From: Streptomyces venezuelae
GTDB lineage: Bacteria; Actinomycetota; Actinomycetes; Streptomycetales; Streptomycetaceae
Assembly (NCBI RefSeq): GCF_008642335.1
Contig: NZ_CP029191.1
Location: 620,001-684,000 of the forward strand
Direction of reading: 5' to 3'
DNA length: 64,000 bases
Every line of letters begins with the position of its first letter. Position 1 is the first letter of the stretch. The notes under the pieces were generated by a model. That model was not told the origin of the DNA and did not search any database. It worked only from the letters and a program-made list of their open reading frames with translations. The position numbers were made by a program, and so were the translations under genes. This document shows positions 43,625 through 52,507 of the stretch, piece after piece.

Positions 43625-44926
43625 TCACACCTCGCCGCGCACGAGCGCGAGCAGCCGGTCGAGCACACGCGGTCCGCTCACGCGCAGCCCGTCGTGCTCG
43701 TACTCGTCGGTGACCCAGGTGCGCAGGCCCCGGATGGTGCGGGCGGTGCGCAGGGAGTGCTCCGTGTCGACGTACAGGTCGTCGTGGTAGATCGCGGCTG
43801 CGGCGGGCACCTCGTTCGCGGCGAGGCGCGCGGTGTCGTACAGGCGCGGCCAGTCGGTGCGCTCGGCGAGGAGGTCGGCGGTCTCGCGCAGGGGGCGCAG
43901 TGCCGGGTCGCTGTCGAACATCCAGTGCTGCACGGCCTCTCCGGTGAAGAGCAGCGGGGCGTCGCCCGCCAGGGTCTTCGCCGGGTCGAACTGCGGGAAC
44001 TCGCCGCGCATCCGCTCGGCGGACCAGGCGGTGGGCCGCCCGCCCTGGCCGTAGATCGCCTCGTGCAGGACGGCGAAGAGCGGGTTGCCCGCGTACGAGA
44101 GGGCCGTCCGCATGTTCTCCAGGAAGGCGTCGGAGAGCGCGGGCCCGGCCGGGGTGGGCACGAAGGCGTCCTCCAGGAGGTAGTGGAGGCGGTGGCTGCC
44201 GTCGCCCGTGCCGAGGAGCATGCCGAGGGACTGGAAGGCCGGGACGGTCAGCCGGTAGCCGCCCCCCAGGACCGTGTCGTGCTCGGCGAGGTGGGCGGCG
44301 ATGCGGCGGGCGCGCTCGACGTCCTGGGGGTAGCGGGCGTAGTGCGCGGTGGTCTTGCGCTCCATGCGCGGGTAGGCCGCGCGGTACACGTCGTCGGCGT
44401 GACCGTCGAGGGCGGGCAGGCCGCCGGTGATCAGGGCGGCGGTGAGGCCCTCGGGCGCCGACGACAGGTAGTGGGTGGCGCAGAAGCCGCCGAAGCTCTG
44501 CCCGAGGACGGTCCAGGGGGCGCCGCCGGTCACCTCCGGGCGGATCGCCTCGCAGTCGCGGACGATGGAGTCGGCGCGGAAATGGGCGAGGTAGTCGGCC
44601 TGTTCGCGGGGGCCGCCGCGCAGTGGGAGGGTCTGGCGGTTGGCGGGCGTGGAGCTGCCGGTGCCGCGCTGGTCGACGAGGAGGACGCGGTAGTCCTGGA
44701 GGGCGCGGGCGAGCCAGGACTCCGCGCCGCTGAAGCGGGTGGCGCCGAAGCCAGGACCGCCCTGGAGGTAGACCAGCCACGGCCGGTCGGCGCCGCCGCG
44801 CGACGCCGAGACCGCTTCACGCGCGAAGACCTCGATCCGCTCCCCCGCCGGGTCGTCGTGGTCGAGCGGCACGCTGAAGCGGCGGTCGGTGAGTACGACT
44901 CCAGGCTGACGGTACGAGAGGGTCAC
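43625..44926 (-). CDS. Proline iminopeptidase-like alpha/beta hydrolase (peptidase S33)
   Basis: A 433-residue alpha/beta hydrolase. The oxyanion region is YLQGGPGFGA, the DQRGTGSS turn is typical of S33 aminopeptidases, and the nucleophile elbow is LGQSFGGFC. A lid region of about 150 residues precedes the C-terminal core with a catalytic His candidate in DEYEHDG. It likely removes N-terminal proline from peptides or acts as a related tripeptidyl hydrolase. It is divergent from lutA. Confidence 0.87.
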   Translation of the reverse strand: MTLSYRQPGVVLTDRRFSVPLDHDDPAGERIEVFAREAVSASRGGADRPWLVYLQGGPGFGATRFSGAESWLARALQDYRVLLVDQRGTGSSTPANRQTLPLRGGPREQADYLAHFRADSIVRDCEAIRPEVTGGAPWTVLGQSFGGFCATHYLSSAPEGLTAALITGGLPALDGHADDVYRAAYPRMERKTTAHYARYPQDVERARRIAAHLAEHDTVLGGGYRLTVPAFQSLGMLLGTGDGSHRLHYLLEDAFVPTPAGPALSDAFLENMRTALSYAGNPLFAVLHEAIYGQGGRPTAWSAERMRGEFPQFDPAKTLAGDAPLLFTGEAVQHWMFDSDPALRPLRETADLLAERTDWPRLYDTARLAANEVPAAAAIYHDDLYVDTEHSLRTARTIRGLRTWVTDEYEHDGLRVSGPRVLDRLLALVRGEV

Positions 44927-45046
44927 GGGAGCTCCTGGCGATGCGGCGGATCACTGTCTACGTAGGGCCAGTCCAGCACACACGTCCGGCCGGAGGGCTG
45001 CCGGGTACGCTGCATCCATCCGATGACCGACTGGGAGGAGCCCGCG

Positions 45047-45808
45047 ATGCGTGTCGCTCTTTTCCTGACCTGCGTCAACGACACGCTGTATCCGGATACG
45101 GGTCGGGCAGTGGTGAAATTGCTGACCAGGCTGGGAGTTGACGTCGACTTCCCGATGGCGCAGACCTGCTGCGGGCAGGCGCACTACAACACCGGGTACC
45201 GGCATCAGGCCGAGCCGCTGGCGCGGCATTTCTCCGATGTCTTCGGTTCCGACGCGTACGACGCGATCGTGACGCCGTCGGGGTCGTGCGGGGCGATGGT
45301 GCGGGAACTGTACCCGCGCATGGGTGAGCGGGCCCGTGCGGAGGGCAGGGGCGACGGTCTGGCGCGGACGGTCGCCCCGGTGGTCCCGAAGACGTACGAA
45401 CTCACGGAGTTCCTGGTCGACGTCCTCGGTGTCACCGATGTGGGCGCGTACTACCCGCACACGGTGACGTACCACCCGACCTGTCACGGGCTGCGCGCGC
45501 TGGGGCTCGCCGACCGGCCCACCCGGCTCCTGCGGGCGGTGGAGGGGCTGGAGTTGGTCGAGCTGCCCGGTGCCGATGAGTGCTGCGGGTTCGGCGGCAC
45601 CTTCGCCGTGAAGAACGCCGACGTCTCGGCGGCGATGGGCGCCGACAAGGTGCGCAACGCCGAGTCGACGGGCGCCGAGGTGCTGTGCGCGGCGGACAAC
45701 TCCTGCCTGATGCACATCGGCGGCACGATGGCGCGGCTGCGCACGGCCGTGCGTCCCGTGCACATCGCGGAGATCCTGGCCAGTACGGAAGAGGAGCCCC
45801 TGTCATGA
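45047..45808 (+). CDS. lutA: L-lactate utilisation protein LutA (CCG-domain iron-sulfur oxidoreductase)
   Basis: A 253-residue protein with two CCG domains: TCCGQAHYNTGY at about 43-54 and DECCGFGGTF at about 170-179, ligands for iron-sulfur clusters as in succinate:quinone-oxidoreductase-like heterodisulfide modules. LutABC oxidises L-lactate to pyruvate without an FMN enzyme. ATG 45047 has GGGAGGAG six bases upstream and is preferred over ATG 45023. The stop overlaps lutB as ATGA. Confidence 0.92.
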   Translation: MRVALFLTCVNDTLYPDTGRAVVKLLTRLGVDVDFPMAQTCCGQAHYNTGYRHQAEPLARHFSDVFGSDAYDAIVTPSGSCGAMVRELYPRMGERARAEGRGDGLARTVAPVVPKTYELTEFLVDVLGVTDVGAYYPHTVTYHPTCHGLRALGLADRPTRLLRAVEGLELVELPGADECCGFGGTFAVKNADVSAAMGADKVRNAESTGAEVLCAADNSCLMHIGGTMARLRTAVRPVHIAEILASTEEEPLS

Positions 45809-47304
45809 GCGGCGGGACCTTCGTCGGCATGCCCGCGTTCCCGGCGGCCGCGCGGGAGGCGGTCGGCGACGCCACGCTGCGGGCCAACCTGCGGCACGCC
45901 ACGCACACGATCCGCGACAAGCGCGCCCGCGCCGTCGCCGAGCTGTCCGACTGGGACCGGCTGCGCGAGGCGGGGAAGCGCATCAAGGACCACACGCTGC
46001 GCCACCTGGACCACTACCTCGTGCGGCTGGAGGAGTCCGTCGAGCGGGCGGGCGGCACCGTGCACTGGGCGGCCGACGCCGAGGAGGCGAACCGCATCGT
46101 CGCCGACCTGGTCAGGGCCACCGGCGAGACGGAGGTCGTCAAGGTCAAGTCGATGGCCACGCAGGAGATCGGCCTCAACGAAGCCCTGGAGGCCGAAGGC
46201 ATCCGCGCCTACGAGACCGACCTCGCCGAGCTCATCGTGCAGCTCGGCCACGACCGCCCCTCGCACATCCTGGTGCCCGCCATCCACCGCAACCGCGGCG
46301 AGATCCGTGACATCTTCCGGAAGGAGATGGGCCACTGGGGGCGTCCGGCGCCGGACGGCCTCACCGACACCCCGGCCGAGCTGGCCGAGGCGGCGCGGCT
46401 GCACCTGCGGGAGAAGTTCCTGCGCGCCAAGGTGGGGATCTCCGGCGCGAACTTCATGGTCGCCGAGACCGGCACGCTCGTGGTCGTCGAGTCGGAGGGC
46501 AACGGCCGGATGTGCCTCACGCTCCCCGAGACGCTGATCTCCGTCGTCGGCATCGAGAAGGTCGTTCCGGCCTGGCGCGACCTGGAGGTGTTCCTCCAGA
46601 CCCTCCCGCGCTCCTCGACGGCCGAGCGCATGAACCCGTACACGTCGATGTGGACCGGCACGACCGACCAGGACGGCCCGAGCGCGTTCCACCTCGTCCT
46701 GCTCGACAACGGCCGCACCGACACCCTCGCCGACGAGGTGGGCCGCCAGGCGCTGCGCTGCATCCGCTGCTCGGCGTGTCTCAACGTCTGCCCGGTGTAC
46801 GAGCGGGCGGGCGGGCACGCGTACGGCTCGGTCTACCCGGGTCCGATCGGCGCGATCCTCAGCCCGCAGCTCCGGGGCACCGGGAGCGACATCGACGCCT
46901 CGTTGCCGTACGCGTCCTCGCTCTGCGGGGCCTGCTACGAAGTGTGCCCTGTGGCCATCGACATCCCCGAGGTCCTCGTGCACCTGCGGGAGCGGGTCGT
47001 GCAGGGCGGCGAGGCGACGCGGGGCGGCAACAGGGTGACGCTGAGGCCCGCCAAGGGGCATGCGGCGGAGCGGGCGGCGATGCGCGCGGCGGGTCTCGCG
47101 TTCGCCCGGCCGGGTGCGCTCCGCGCGGGTCAGCGTCTGGCGTCGCGGACCCGGCGGCTCCATCCGCGCACGCTCCCCGGGCCCGGCAGGGCGTGGAGCG
47201 CGACGCGGGAGCTGCCGGAGGTGCCGGCCGAGCCGTTCCGGGACTGGTGGCGGCGCACGCGGGGCGGCAACAGCGGCGGCACGACGGAAGGGAGCGACCG
47301 GTGA
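45805..47304 (+). CDS. lutB: LutB iron-sulfur lactate oxidation protein
   Basis: A 499-residue protein with the LutB/YkgF layout: an N-terminal LUD-type domain (about residues 70-300, with MATQEIGLNEALE and AETGTLVVVESEGNGR) followed by a double 4Fe-4S ferredoxin, CIRCSACLNVCP and CGACYEVCP at about residues 316 and 373. It would relay electrons between LutA and LutC. The C-terminal 60 residues are Arg/Pro-rich. It is coupled to both neighbours by 4-base overlaps. Confidence 0.93.
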   Translation: MSGGTFVGMPAFPAAAREAVGDATLRANLRHATHTIRDKRARAVAELSDWDRLREAGKRIKDHTLRHLDHYLVRLEESVERAGGTVHWAADAEEANRIVADLVRATGETEVVKVKSMATQEIGLNEALEAEGIRAYETDLAELIVQLGHDRPSHILVPAIHRNRGEIRDIFRKEMGHWGRPAPDGLTDTPAELAEAARLHLREKFLRAKVGISGANFMVAETGTLVVVESEGNGRMCLTLPETLISVVGIEKVVPAWRDLEVFLQTLPRSSTAERMNPYTSMWTGTTDQDGPSAFHLVLLDNGRTDTLADEVGRQALRCIRCSACLNVCPVYERAGGHAYGSVYPGPIGAILSPQLRGTGSDIDASLPYASSLCGACYEVCPVAIDIPEVLVHLRERVVQGGEATRGGNRVTLRPAKGHAAERAAMRAAGLAFARPGALRAGQRLASRTRRLHPRTLPGPGRAWSATRELPEVPAEPFRDWWRRTRGGNSGGTTEGSDR

Positions 47305-47963
47305 GCGCCAGGGACCGGGTTCTGGGGCGGGTGCGGCGCGCGCTCGCCGACGTGCGGGCCGACGACGTACCGGCCGACGACCTCGCGTACGAACAGGCGG
47401 TGGACCGCGGGTACGCGCGCGAGCACGGCGAGCGGACCGTCACCGAGACCGTGGACCTGCTCGCGGAGAACCTCGCCGACTACCGCGCGATCGTGCACCG
47501 CTGCACGGAGGACGAGGTGTCGGACCTGTTGATGCGGCTGTACGCGGAGCGCGGTGCCGAGACCGTGCTCGTGCCGCCGGAGCTGCCGCCGCACTGGCTG
47601 GCGGCCGCCGACCCCGTGCGCGTCCACGACCGGGCGGCGAGCACCCCGCACGATCTCGACCGGGTCGACAGCGTCATCACGGGGTGCGCCCTCGCGATCG
47701 CCGAGACCGGCACGATCGTGCTCGACGGCTCCCCGGACCAGGGCCGGCGCCGCATCACCCTGGTGCCGGACCACCACGTCTGTGTCGTCCGGGTGCCCGG
47801 CCAGGTCGTCGCCTCGGTGCCGCAGGCCCTCGAACGGCTCGATCCGCTGCGGCCGCTGACCTGGATCTCGGGCCCCTCCGCGACCAGCGACATCGAGCTG
47901 GACCGCGTCGAGGGGGTGCACGGGCCGCGCACCCTCGAGGTGGTGTTGATGAGCGGTGAGTGA
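47301..47963 (+). CDS. lutC: LutC (LUD-domain lactate utilisation protein)
   Basis: A 220-residue LUD-domain protein with ITGCALAIAETGTIVLDG and RRITLVPDHHVCVV, the standard LutC motifs. It completes the lutABC operon for growth on L-lactate. GTG 47301 is fixed by the GTGA overlap with lutB. The next gene, an ABC ATPase, begins only 22 bases on, so read-through is possible. Confidence 0.92.
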   Translation: MSARDRVLGRVRRALADVRADDVPADDLAYEQAVDRGYAREHGERTVTETVDLLAENLADYRAIVHRCTEDEVSDLLMRLYAERGAETVLVPPELPPHWLAAADPVRVHDRAASTPHDLDRVDSVITGCALAIAETGTIVLDGSPDQGRRRITLVPDHHVCVVRVPGQVVASVPQALERLDPLRPLTWISGPSATSDIELDRVEGVHGPRTLEVVLMSGE

Positions 47964-47985
47964 CGGGCGCGGCTAGCGTGAGGGC

Positions 47986-49149
47986 ATGATCCGGTTCGAG
48001 CAGGTGACCAAGCGCTATCCGGACGGCACGACGGCCGTGGACGACCTCTCCTTCGAGGTCGCCGAGGGCGAACTGGTCACGCTCGTCGGCCCCTCGGGCT
48101 GCGGCAAGACCACCACGATGATGATGGTGAACCGGCTCATCGAACCGACGTCGGGCCGCATCTTCGTGAACGGCGAGGACATCGCCGACGTCGACCCGGT
48201 GCGCCTGCGCCGCCGTATCGGCTACGTCATCCAGCAGGTCGGCCTCTTCCCGCACCGCACGATCCTCGACAACACGGCGACCGTCCCCGCCCTGGTCGGC
48301 TGGAAGAAGGCGAAGGCGCGGGCGCGCGCGGCTGAGCTGCTCGAGCTGGTGGGCCTGGACCCGAAGACGTACGGCTCCCGGTACCCCGAACAGCTCTCCG
48401 GCGGCCAGCGCCAGCGCGTCGGCGTGGCCAGGGCGCTCGCCGCGGACCCGCCCGTGCTGCTGATGGACGAGCCGTTCGGCGCCGTCGACCCGGTGGTGCG
48501 CGAGCAGTTGCAGGACGAGTTCCTGCGGATGCAGGCCGCGGTCCGCAAGACGGTGCTCCTGGTCACGCACGACATCGAGGAGGCGGTCAGGCTCGGCGAC
48601 CGGATCGCGGTGTACGGGCAGGGGCGCATCGAGCAGTTCGACACGCCGGGGGCGGTGCTCGGGGCGCCCGAGACGCCGTACGTCGCCGAGTTCGTGGGCG
48701 CCGACCGGGGGCTGAAGCGGCTCTCCGTCACCGAGATCCAGACCGACGACCTGGAGCAGCCGCCGCTCGCCCGGCTCGACGAGCCCGCGGCGCAGGCCGC
48801 GGCCCGACTGCGCGAGGAGGAGGCGCGGTGGGCCGTCGTGCTCGACACGGACGGCGATCTGCACGGCTGGGTGGGCCTGGACGAGCTGGCGCTGGCCGGC
48901 GCCGGTGGCACGGTCGGCGACCTGGCGCACCGCATGAAGTCCTGGGTGCCGGTCGGCGCCCCGCTCAAGCAGGCGTTCGGCGTGATGCTGCAGCACGACG
49001 CGGGCTGGGTCGCGGTGCTCGACGGCGCGCGCTTCCTGGGCGTCCTGACCCCGGCCAAACTCCACGAGGCGCTGCGCCGCTCGGTGGACGCGGACGCGCA
49101 GGGCGTGGCGAGGGATCAGGTGGAGTTCGATTCGGTGGCCGACGCGTAG
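47986..49149 (+). CDS. opuCA: Glycine betaine/choline ABC transporter ATPase (OpuCA/ProV type)
   Basis: A 387-residue ATPase. Walker A is GPSGCGKTT, the Q-loop VIQQVGLFPHRTILDN is typical of quaternary-amine importers, the signature is LSGGQRQRV and Walker B LLMDEPFG. The C-terminal 130 residues form a CBS-like pair, which in OpuA/OpuC senses ionic strength or cyclic di-AMP. The partners (binding protein and two permeases) lie convergently at 49214-51530. Confidence 0.88.
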   Translation: MIRFEQVTKRYPDGTTAVDDLSFEVAEGELVTLVGPSGCGKTTTMMMVNRLIEPTSGRIFVNGEDIADVDPVRLRRRIGYVIQQVGLFPHRTILDNTATVPALVGWKKAKARARAAELLELVGLDPKTYGSRYPEQLSGGQRQRVGVARALAADPPVLLMDEPFGAVDPVVREQLQDEFLRMQAAVRKTVLLVTHDIEEAVRLGDRIAVYGQGRIEQFDTPGAVLGAPETPYVAEFVGADRGLKRLSVTEIQTDDLEQPPLARLDEPAAQAAARLREEEARWAVVLDTDGDLHGWVGLDELALAGAGGTVGDLAHRMKSWVPVGAPLKQAFGVMLQHDAGWVAVLDGARFLGVLTPAKLHEALRRSVDADAQGVARDQVEFDSVADA

Positions 49150-49160
49150 GAGCGCCCGGC

Positions 49161-49197
49161 AGGGGCGCGGGGGACTGCGCGACCAGCCACGAAGCAC
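49161..49197 (+). repeat. Streptomyces intergenic repeat, copy 1
   Basis: The stretch has the core GGGGCGCGGGGGACTGCGCG followed by ACCAGCCACGAAGCAC. It sits between the convergent opuCA and binding-protein genes. A related copy is at 58642-58675. I know similar GGGGCGCGGGGAACTGCGCG elements as widespread in Streptomyces intergenic DNA. It can fold and may act as a terminator. Confidence 0.6.
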
Positions 49198-49213
49198 TCG
49201 CACGGGTAAGCGC

Positions 49214-50155
49214 TCAGAGCAGCCCCTTCTTCTCCAGGTACGCCCGTGCGACGTCCTGCGGCAACCGCCGCCAGCTGTCGACCTGTTCGTTCAGCGACGC
49301 CAGGTCCTCCGTCGTGAGCACGGGCCCAAGGCGCCCCAGCGCGGCCGCGACGCCCTCGCTGCCCGCTCGGGAGCGGTTGACGACGGGCACCAGGTAGTCG
49401 GCGTTCTGCAGGTTCTTGTCGTCCTTGAGGAGGACCAGGCCGAAGTCGTCGAGGGTCGCGTCCGTGGAGGTGGTGAGCACCATCTGGTCCTGGCCGCCCT
49501 GGACGGCCTTCTTGGCCTGGGTCGTGCCGACGCCCTTGGGATCGACTCCGGTGATGTCGATGCCGTACACCTTCTTCAGGCCCGGGGCGCAGTAGGGGCG
49601 CTGCACGCATTCGTCGCCCGCGGCGAGCCGTACCCTCAGGCCCGATCTGCCGAGGTCGCTGAGGGTCTCGAGCTGGTGCTGCTCGGCGTAGGAGGCGGCG
49701 ACGGCGAACGCGTTCTGGTCGACGGCCTTGCCGGGGTCGAGGACGGTGAGGCCGCGCGGGGCGGCGAGGCGGCGCAGGGCCTTCATGGTCGCGTCGAGGT
49801 CGGGTGAGCCGACGGGCCGCGCGTCGGCGCCGTTCTTCTTGGCGTTGAGCCAGTCGGCGAAGGTCGCCGCGTACTCGGGGACGACGTCGATCTGGCCGGA
49901 CTCCAGGGCGGGTTCGTACAGCTCGCGGTTGGCGACGGACAGGATGCGCGTGCTGTAGCCCGCCTTGTTCAGGAGCAGCGTGTACATCTGGGCGAGCAGG
50001 TCGGACTCGGTGAAGCCCGCGGAGCCGACGACGAGGCTCTTGCTGTCGCCGGGCGGCCCGGTGACCTCGCCCCTGGTCTCCAGGGAGGGGCCGGTGGCAC
50101 AGCCGCCGAGGAGCAGCAGGGCGGTGGCGCCGGCGATCCCCGTACGGCGCCTCAT
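49214..50155 (-). CDS. opuCC: Glycine betaine/choline-binding lipoprotein (OpuCC/ProX type)
   Basis: A 313-residue binding protein with lipobox LLGGC at about residues 15-19, so it is anchored outside the membrane. VVGSAGFTESDLLAQMYTLLL and EYAATFADWLN are standard features of quaternary-amine binding proteins (OsmF/OpuAC class). Its ATG overlaps the upstream permease stop. It would present glycine betaine, choline or carnitine to the two permeases. Confidence 0.88.
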   Translation of the reverse strand: MRRRTGIAGATALLLLGGCATGPSLETRGEVTGPPGDSKSLVVGSAGFTESDLLAQMYTLLLNKAGYSTRILSVANRELYEPALESGQIDVVPEYAATFADWLNAKKNGADARPVGSPDLDATMKALRRLAAPRGLTVLDPGKAVDQNAFAVAASYAEQHQLETLSDLGRSGLRVRLAAGDECVQRPYCAPGLKKVYGIDITGVDPKGVGTTQAKKAVQGGQDQMVLTTSTDATLDDFGLVLLKDDKNLQNADYLVPVVNRSRAGSEGVAAALGRLGPVLTTEDLASLNEQVDSWRRLPQDVARAYLEKKGLL

Positions 50156-50832
50156 CCGGCCCTCCCCCTGTTCCGCGCCCACCCGGGCGCGCACCGTTCG
50201 GCCACCTCGAAGGCGCCCTCGACGAGCAGGGCGAACACGGCGACGAGGATGGCGCCGGCCACGACCTGCGGGGTGCTCGCCAGGTTGAAGCCGGCCGTGA
50301 TGATCCGGCCGAGTCCGCCGCCGCCCGCGAGCGCGGCGATGGTGGCGGTGGCGACGAGCTGCACGGCCGCGATGCGGATGCCGCTGAGCACCAGCGGCAG
50401 GGCGAGCGGCAGTTCGACCCGCCACAGCATCTGCCCTCCGGTCATGCCCATGCCGCGGGCCGCCTGGACGACGCTGCGGTCGACGCCGCGCATGCCGACG
50501 TACGCGTTGGTGAGCAGTGGCGGTACGGCGAACAGGACGAGCGCGACGACGGTCGGGCCCTCGCCCCACGTGCCGAGCGGGGTGAGGAGCAGCAGGACGA
50601 GGACGGCGAAGGTGGGGACGGCGCGGCCGACGTTGGAGATGTTCACGGCGAGCGCGCCGCCCTTGCCGAGGTGGCCGAGGACGAGGGCGACGGGCAGCGC
50701 GATGAGGCAGCTGAGCAGCAGGCAGACGACGGTGAGGACGAGGTGCTGGGTGAGCCGGTGCCAGATGCCGTCGTCGCCGGCCCAGTGCGCCGAGTCGGTG
50801 AGCCACGACCAGGCGTCGCCGAGTGTCTTCAT
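50152..50832 (-). CDS. opuCD: OpuC-type ABC permease, subunit 1
   Basis: A 226-residue permease with five or six helices and the EAA loop ARGMGMTGGQMLWRVELPLALP. GGGGLGRIITAGFN near the end is typical of betaine permeases. It is coupled to both neighbours by ATGA overlaps. The symbol order within OpuC is arbitrary here; it is one half of a heterodimeric channel. Confidence 0.86.
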   Translation of the reverse strand: MKTLGDAWSWLTDSAHWAGDDGIWHRLTQHLVLTVVCLLLSCLIALPVALVLGHLGKGGALAVNISNVGRAVPTFAVLVLLLLTPLGTWGEGPTVVALVLFAVPPLLTNAYVGMRGVDRSVVQAARGMGMTGGQMLWRVELPLALPLVLSGIRIAAVQLVATATIAALAGGGGLGRIITAGFNLASTPQVVAGAILVAVFALLVEGAFEVAERCAPGWARNRGRAG

Positions 50833-51530
50833 GGGCGTGCCGCTCTCGTCGCCCGTTCCCAGGGGGTGAGGACGCGTTGCACGCCGAGCAGCAGCAGGTC
50901 GGCGGCGACGGCGATGACGACGCAGAGCACGGACGCGGTGAGCACCTGTGCTTTGAAGTAGGTGTTCATGCCGGTGTAGATGAGGTTGCCGAGGCCGCCG
51001 AAGCCGACGATCGCGCCGATGGTGACGAGGGAGACCGCGGAGACCGTGGCGATGCGCAGTCCGGCCATGGCGGCGGGCAGCGCGAGCGGGAGTTCGACCG
51101 TGAGCAGGAGGCGGATCGGGCCGTAGCCCATGCCGCGGGCGGCCTGCCGGGTGTCCTCGGGGACGGCGCGCAGCCCGGCGAGGATGTTCCGCACGAGCAG
51201 GGTGAGCGAGTAGAGGACGAGGCCCGCGACGACGAGGGAGGGGGAGAGTCCGTACACCGGGAGCAGCAGCGAGAACATCGCGAGCGAGGGGATCGTGTAC
51301 AGGACGGTGGTGAGCGCGAGGACCGGGCCCGCGGCCCACCCCCAGCGGCGGGCGAGCACGGCGAGCGGCACGGCGACGACGAGCGCGATCAGGACGGAGA
51401 GCGACGTCAGCTGCAGGTGCTGCACGACCGCGTCGAGCAGGATCTGGCGGCGGGTGCTCAGGTACTCACCGCAGATCCACTCGTTGCGCGCGAGGCAGTC
51501 GTCGGGAGGCGCTGTCACCCGTCCATTCAA
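50829..51530 (-). CDS. opuCB: OpuC-type ABC permease, subunit 2
   Basis: A 233-residue permease; EAA loop ARGMGYGPIRLLLTVELPLALP closely parallels that of subunit 1. An extra N-terminal stretch, CLARNEWICGEYL, holds two Cys and resembles the start of known OpuC permeases. It is the first gene of the permease-permease-binding protein operon, whose ATPase is encoded convergently. Confidence 0.86.
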   Translation of the reverse strand: MNGRVTAPPDDCLARNEWICGEYLSTRRQILLDAVVQHLQLTSLSVLIALVVAVPLAVLARRWGWAAGPVLALTTVLYTIPSLAMFSLLLPVYGLSPSLVVAGLVLYSLTLLVRNILAGLRAVPEDTRQAARGMGYGPIRLLLTVELPLALPAAMAGLRIATVSAVSLVTIGAIVGFGGLGNLIYTGMNTYFKAQVLTASVLCVVIAVAADLLLLGVQRVLTPWERATRAARP

Positions 51531-51604
51531 GGCGCGGGTGCGGGGGGTCGGCGCGTTCTGGTGACCCGTACGGGTCGGGGTGGCGCCGTGTCCTGCAAAG
51601 GTGT

Positions 51605-52507
51605 TCAGCCGGTTACGCCCCGCGCCGCCCTCCCTGTCTGCGCCCGCAGTGCGTCGACCGCGATGCGGGACGCCGTGCCGATGACCGCGTCGGCCGCGGG
51701 GAGGATCGCCGCGGTGCTCGCGGCGCGGGTGAAGACGGCTACGGCGTAGCGGCCGCCGTCGGGGTATTCGACGACGCCGACTTCGTTGCGGAGCGTGGGG
51801 AGGCTGCCGGTCTTGCCCGCGACGTGGACGTCGTCGAACGGGAAGCCCGACGCCATCCGGTGCGGCCAGACCTGGAGGCCGAGGAGGCGGCGCAGGGCGG
51901 GGCCGTGTGGGGGGGCGCAGGCCTCGTCCCGCCAGACGGCGGCGAGGAGGCGGGTCATGTCGCGCGGGGTGCTGTGGTTGCCGCGGGCGGGGTCGAGGGC
52001 CCGGAGCCGGGCGATGACGTGGGGATCGGTGAGGGCCTGCGCGCCGCCGGGCCCCGCGTCCTCCTTCATCGTGGCGAGGAGTTCACCGAAGGTGTGCGTC
52101 GCGTGCGTGCGGTCCAGGCCGAGCGCGGCGGTGGTCGCGTTGACGGCGTCCAGGCCGACGCGGGCGAGGAGGAGGTCGGCGGCGGTGTTGTCGCTGACGG
52201 CCATCATCAGGAAGGCGATGTCGCGCAGGGACATGCGGACGGGGTCGAGCATGGCGGATAGGCCGGTGGGTCCCGGCGTACGCAGGTCCGCGGGGCACTC
52301 GACCTGCTCGGTGAGGTCCAACGCCCCGGCCGCGGCCCGCTGGTGGAGCGTGACGAGCAGGCAGAGCTTGTGCACGCTGGCGGTGACGACCGGCTGGTCG
52401 GCGCCGAAGTCGACGTCCGCGCCGGTGTCGATGTCGACGGCGTGCAGCCTGCCCGTGACACCGGCTCGGACGAACGTGTCGCGCAGGAGGCCCTGGGTGC
52501 TGCTCAC
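51605..52507 (-). CDS. Class A beta-lactamase-like serine hydrolase, apparently without signal peptide
   Basis: A 300-residue protein with the three hallmarks in order: SVHK (Ser44, Lys47), SDN (about 105-107) and KTG (about 232-234). VGVVEYPDGGRYAVAVF after KTG is the usual final strand pair. The start GTG 52507 overlaps the LysR stop as GTGA and no signal peptide follows it, so it may be cytoplasmic. It could hydrolyse beta-lactams or be a related amidase/esterase; the Omega-loop ExxLN motif is not clearly seen. It is translated with the LysR regulator. Confidence 0.82.
   Translation of the reverse strand: MSSTQGLLRDTFVRAGVTGRLHAVDIDTGADVDFGADQPVVTASVHKLCLLVTLHQRAAAGALDLTEQVECPADLRTPGPTGLSAMLDPVRMSLRDIAFLMMAVSDNTAADLLLARVGLDAVNATTAALGLDRTHATHTFGELLATMKEDAGPGGAQALTDPHVIARLRALDPARGNHSTPRDMTRLLAAVWRDEACAPPHGPALRRLLGLQVWPHRMASGFPFDDVHVAGKTGSLPTLRNEVGVVEYPDGGRYAVAVFTRAASTAAILPAADAVIGTASRIAVDALRAQTGRAARGVTG

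Noticed and set aside
44958..44965. Palindrome CTACGTAG between the S33 peptidase and lutA
   Set aside because: Only eight bases long with no extension; too weak to call an operator.
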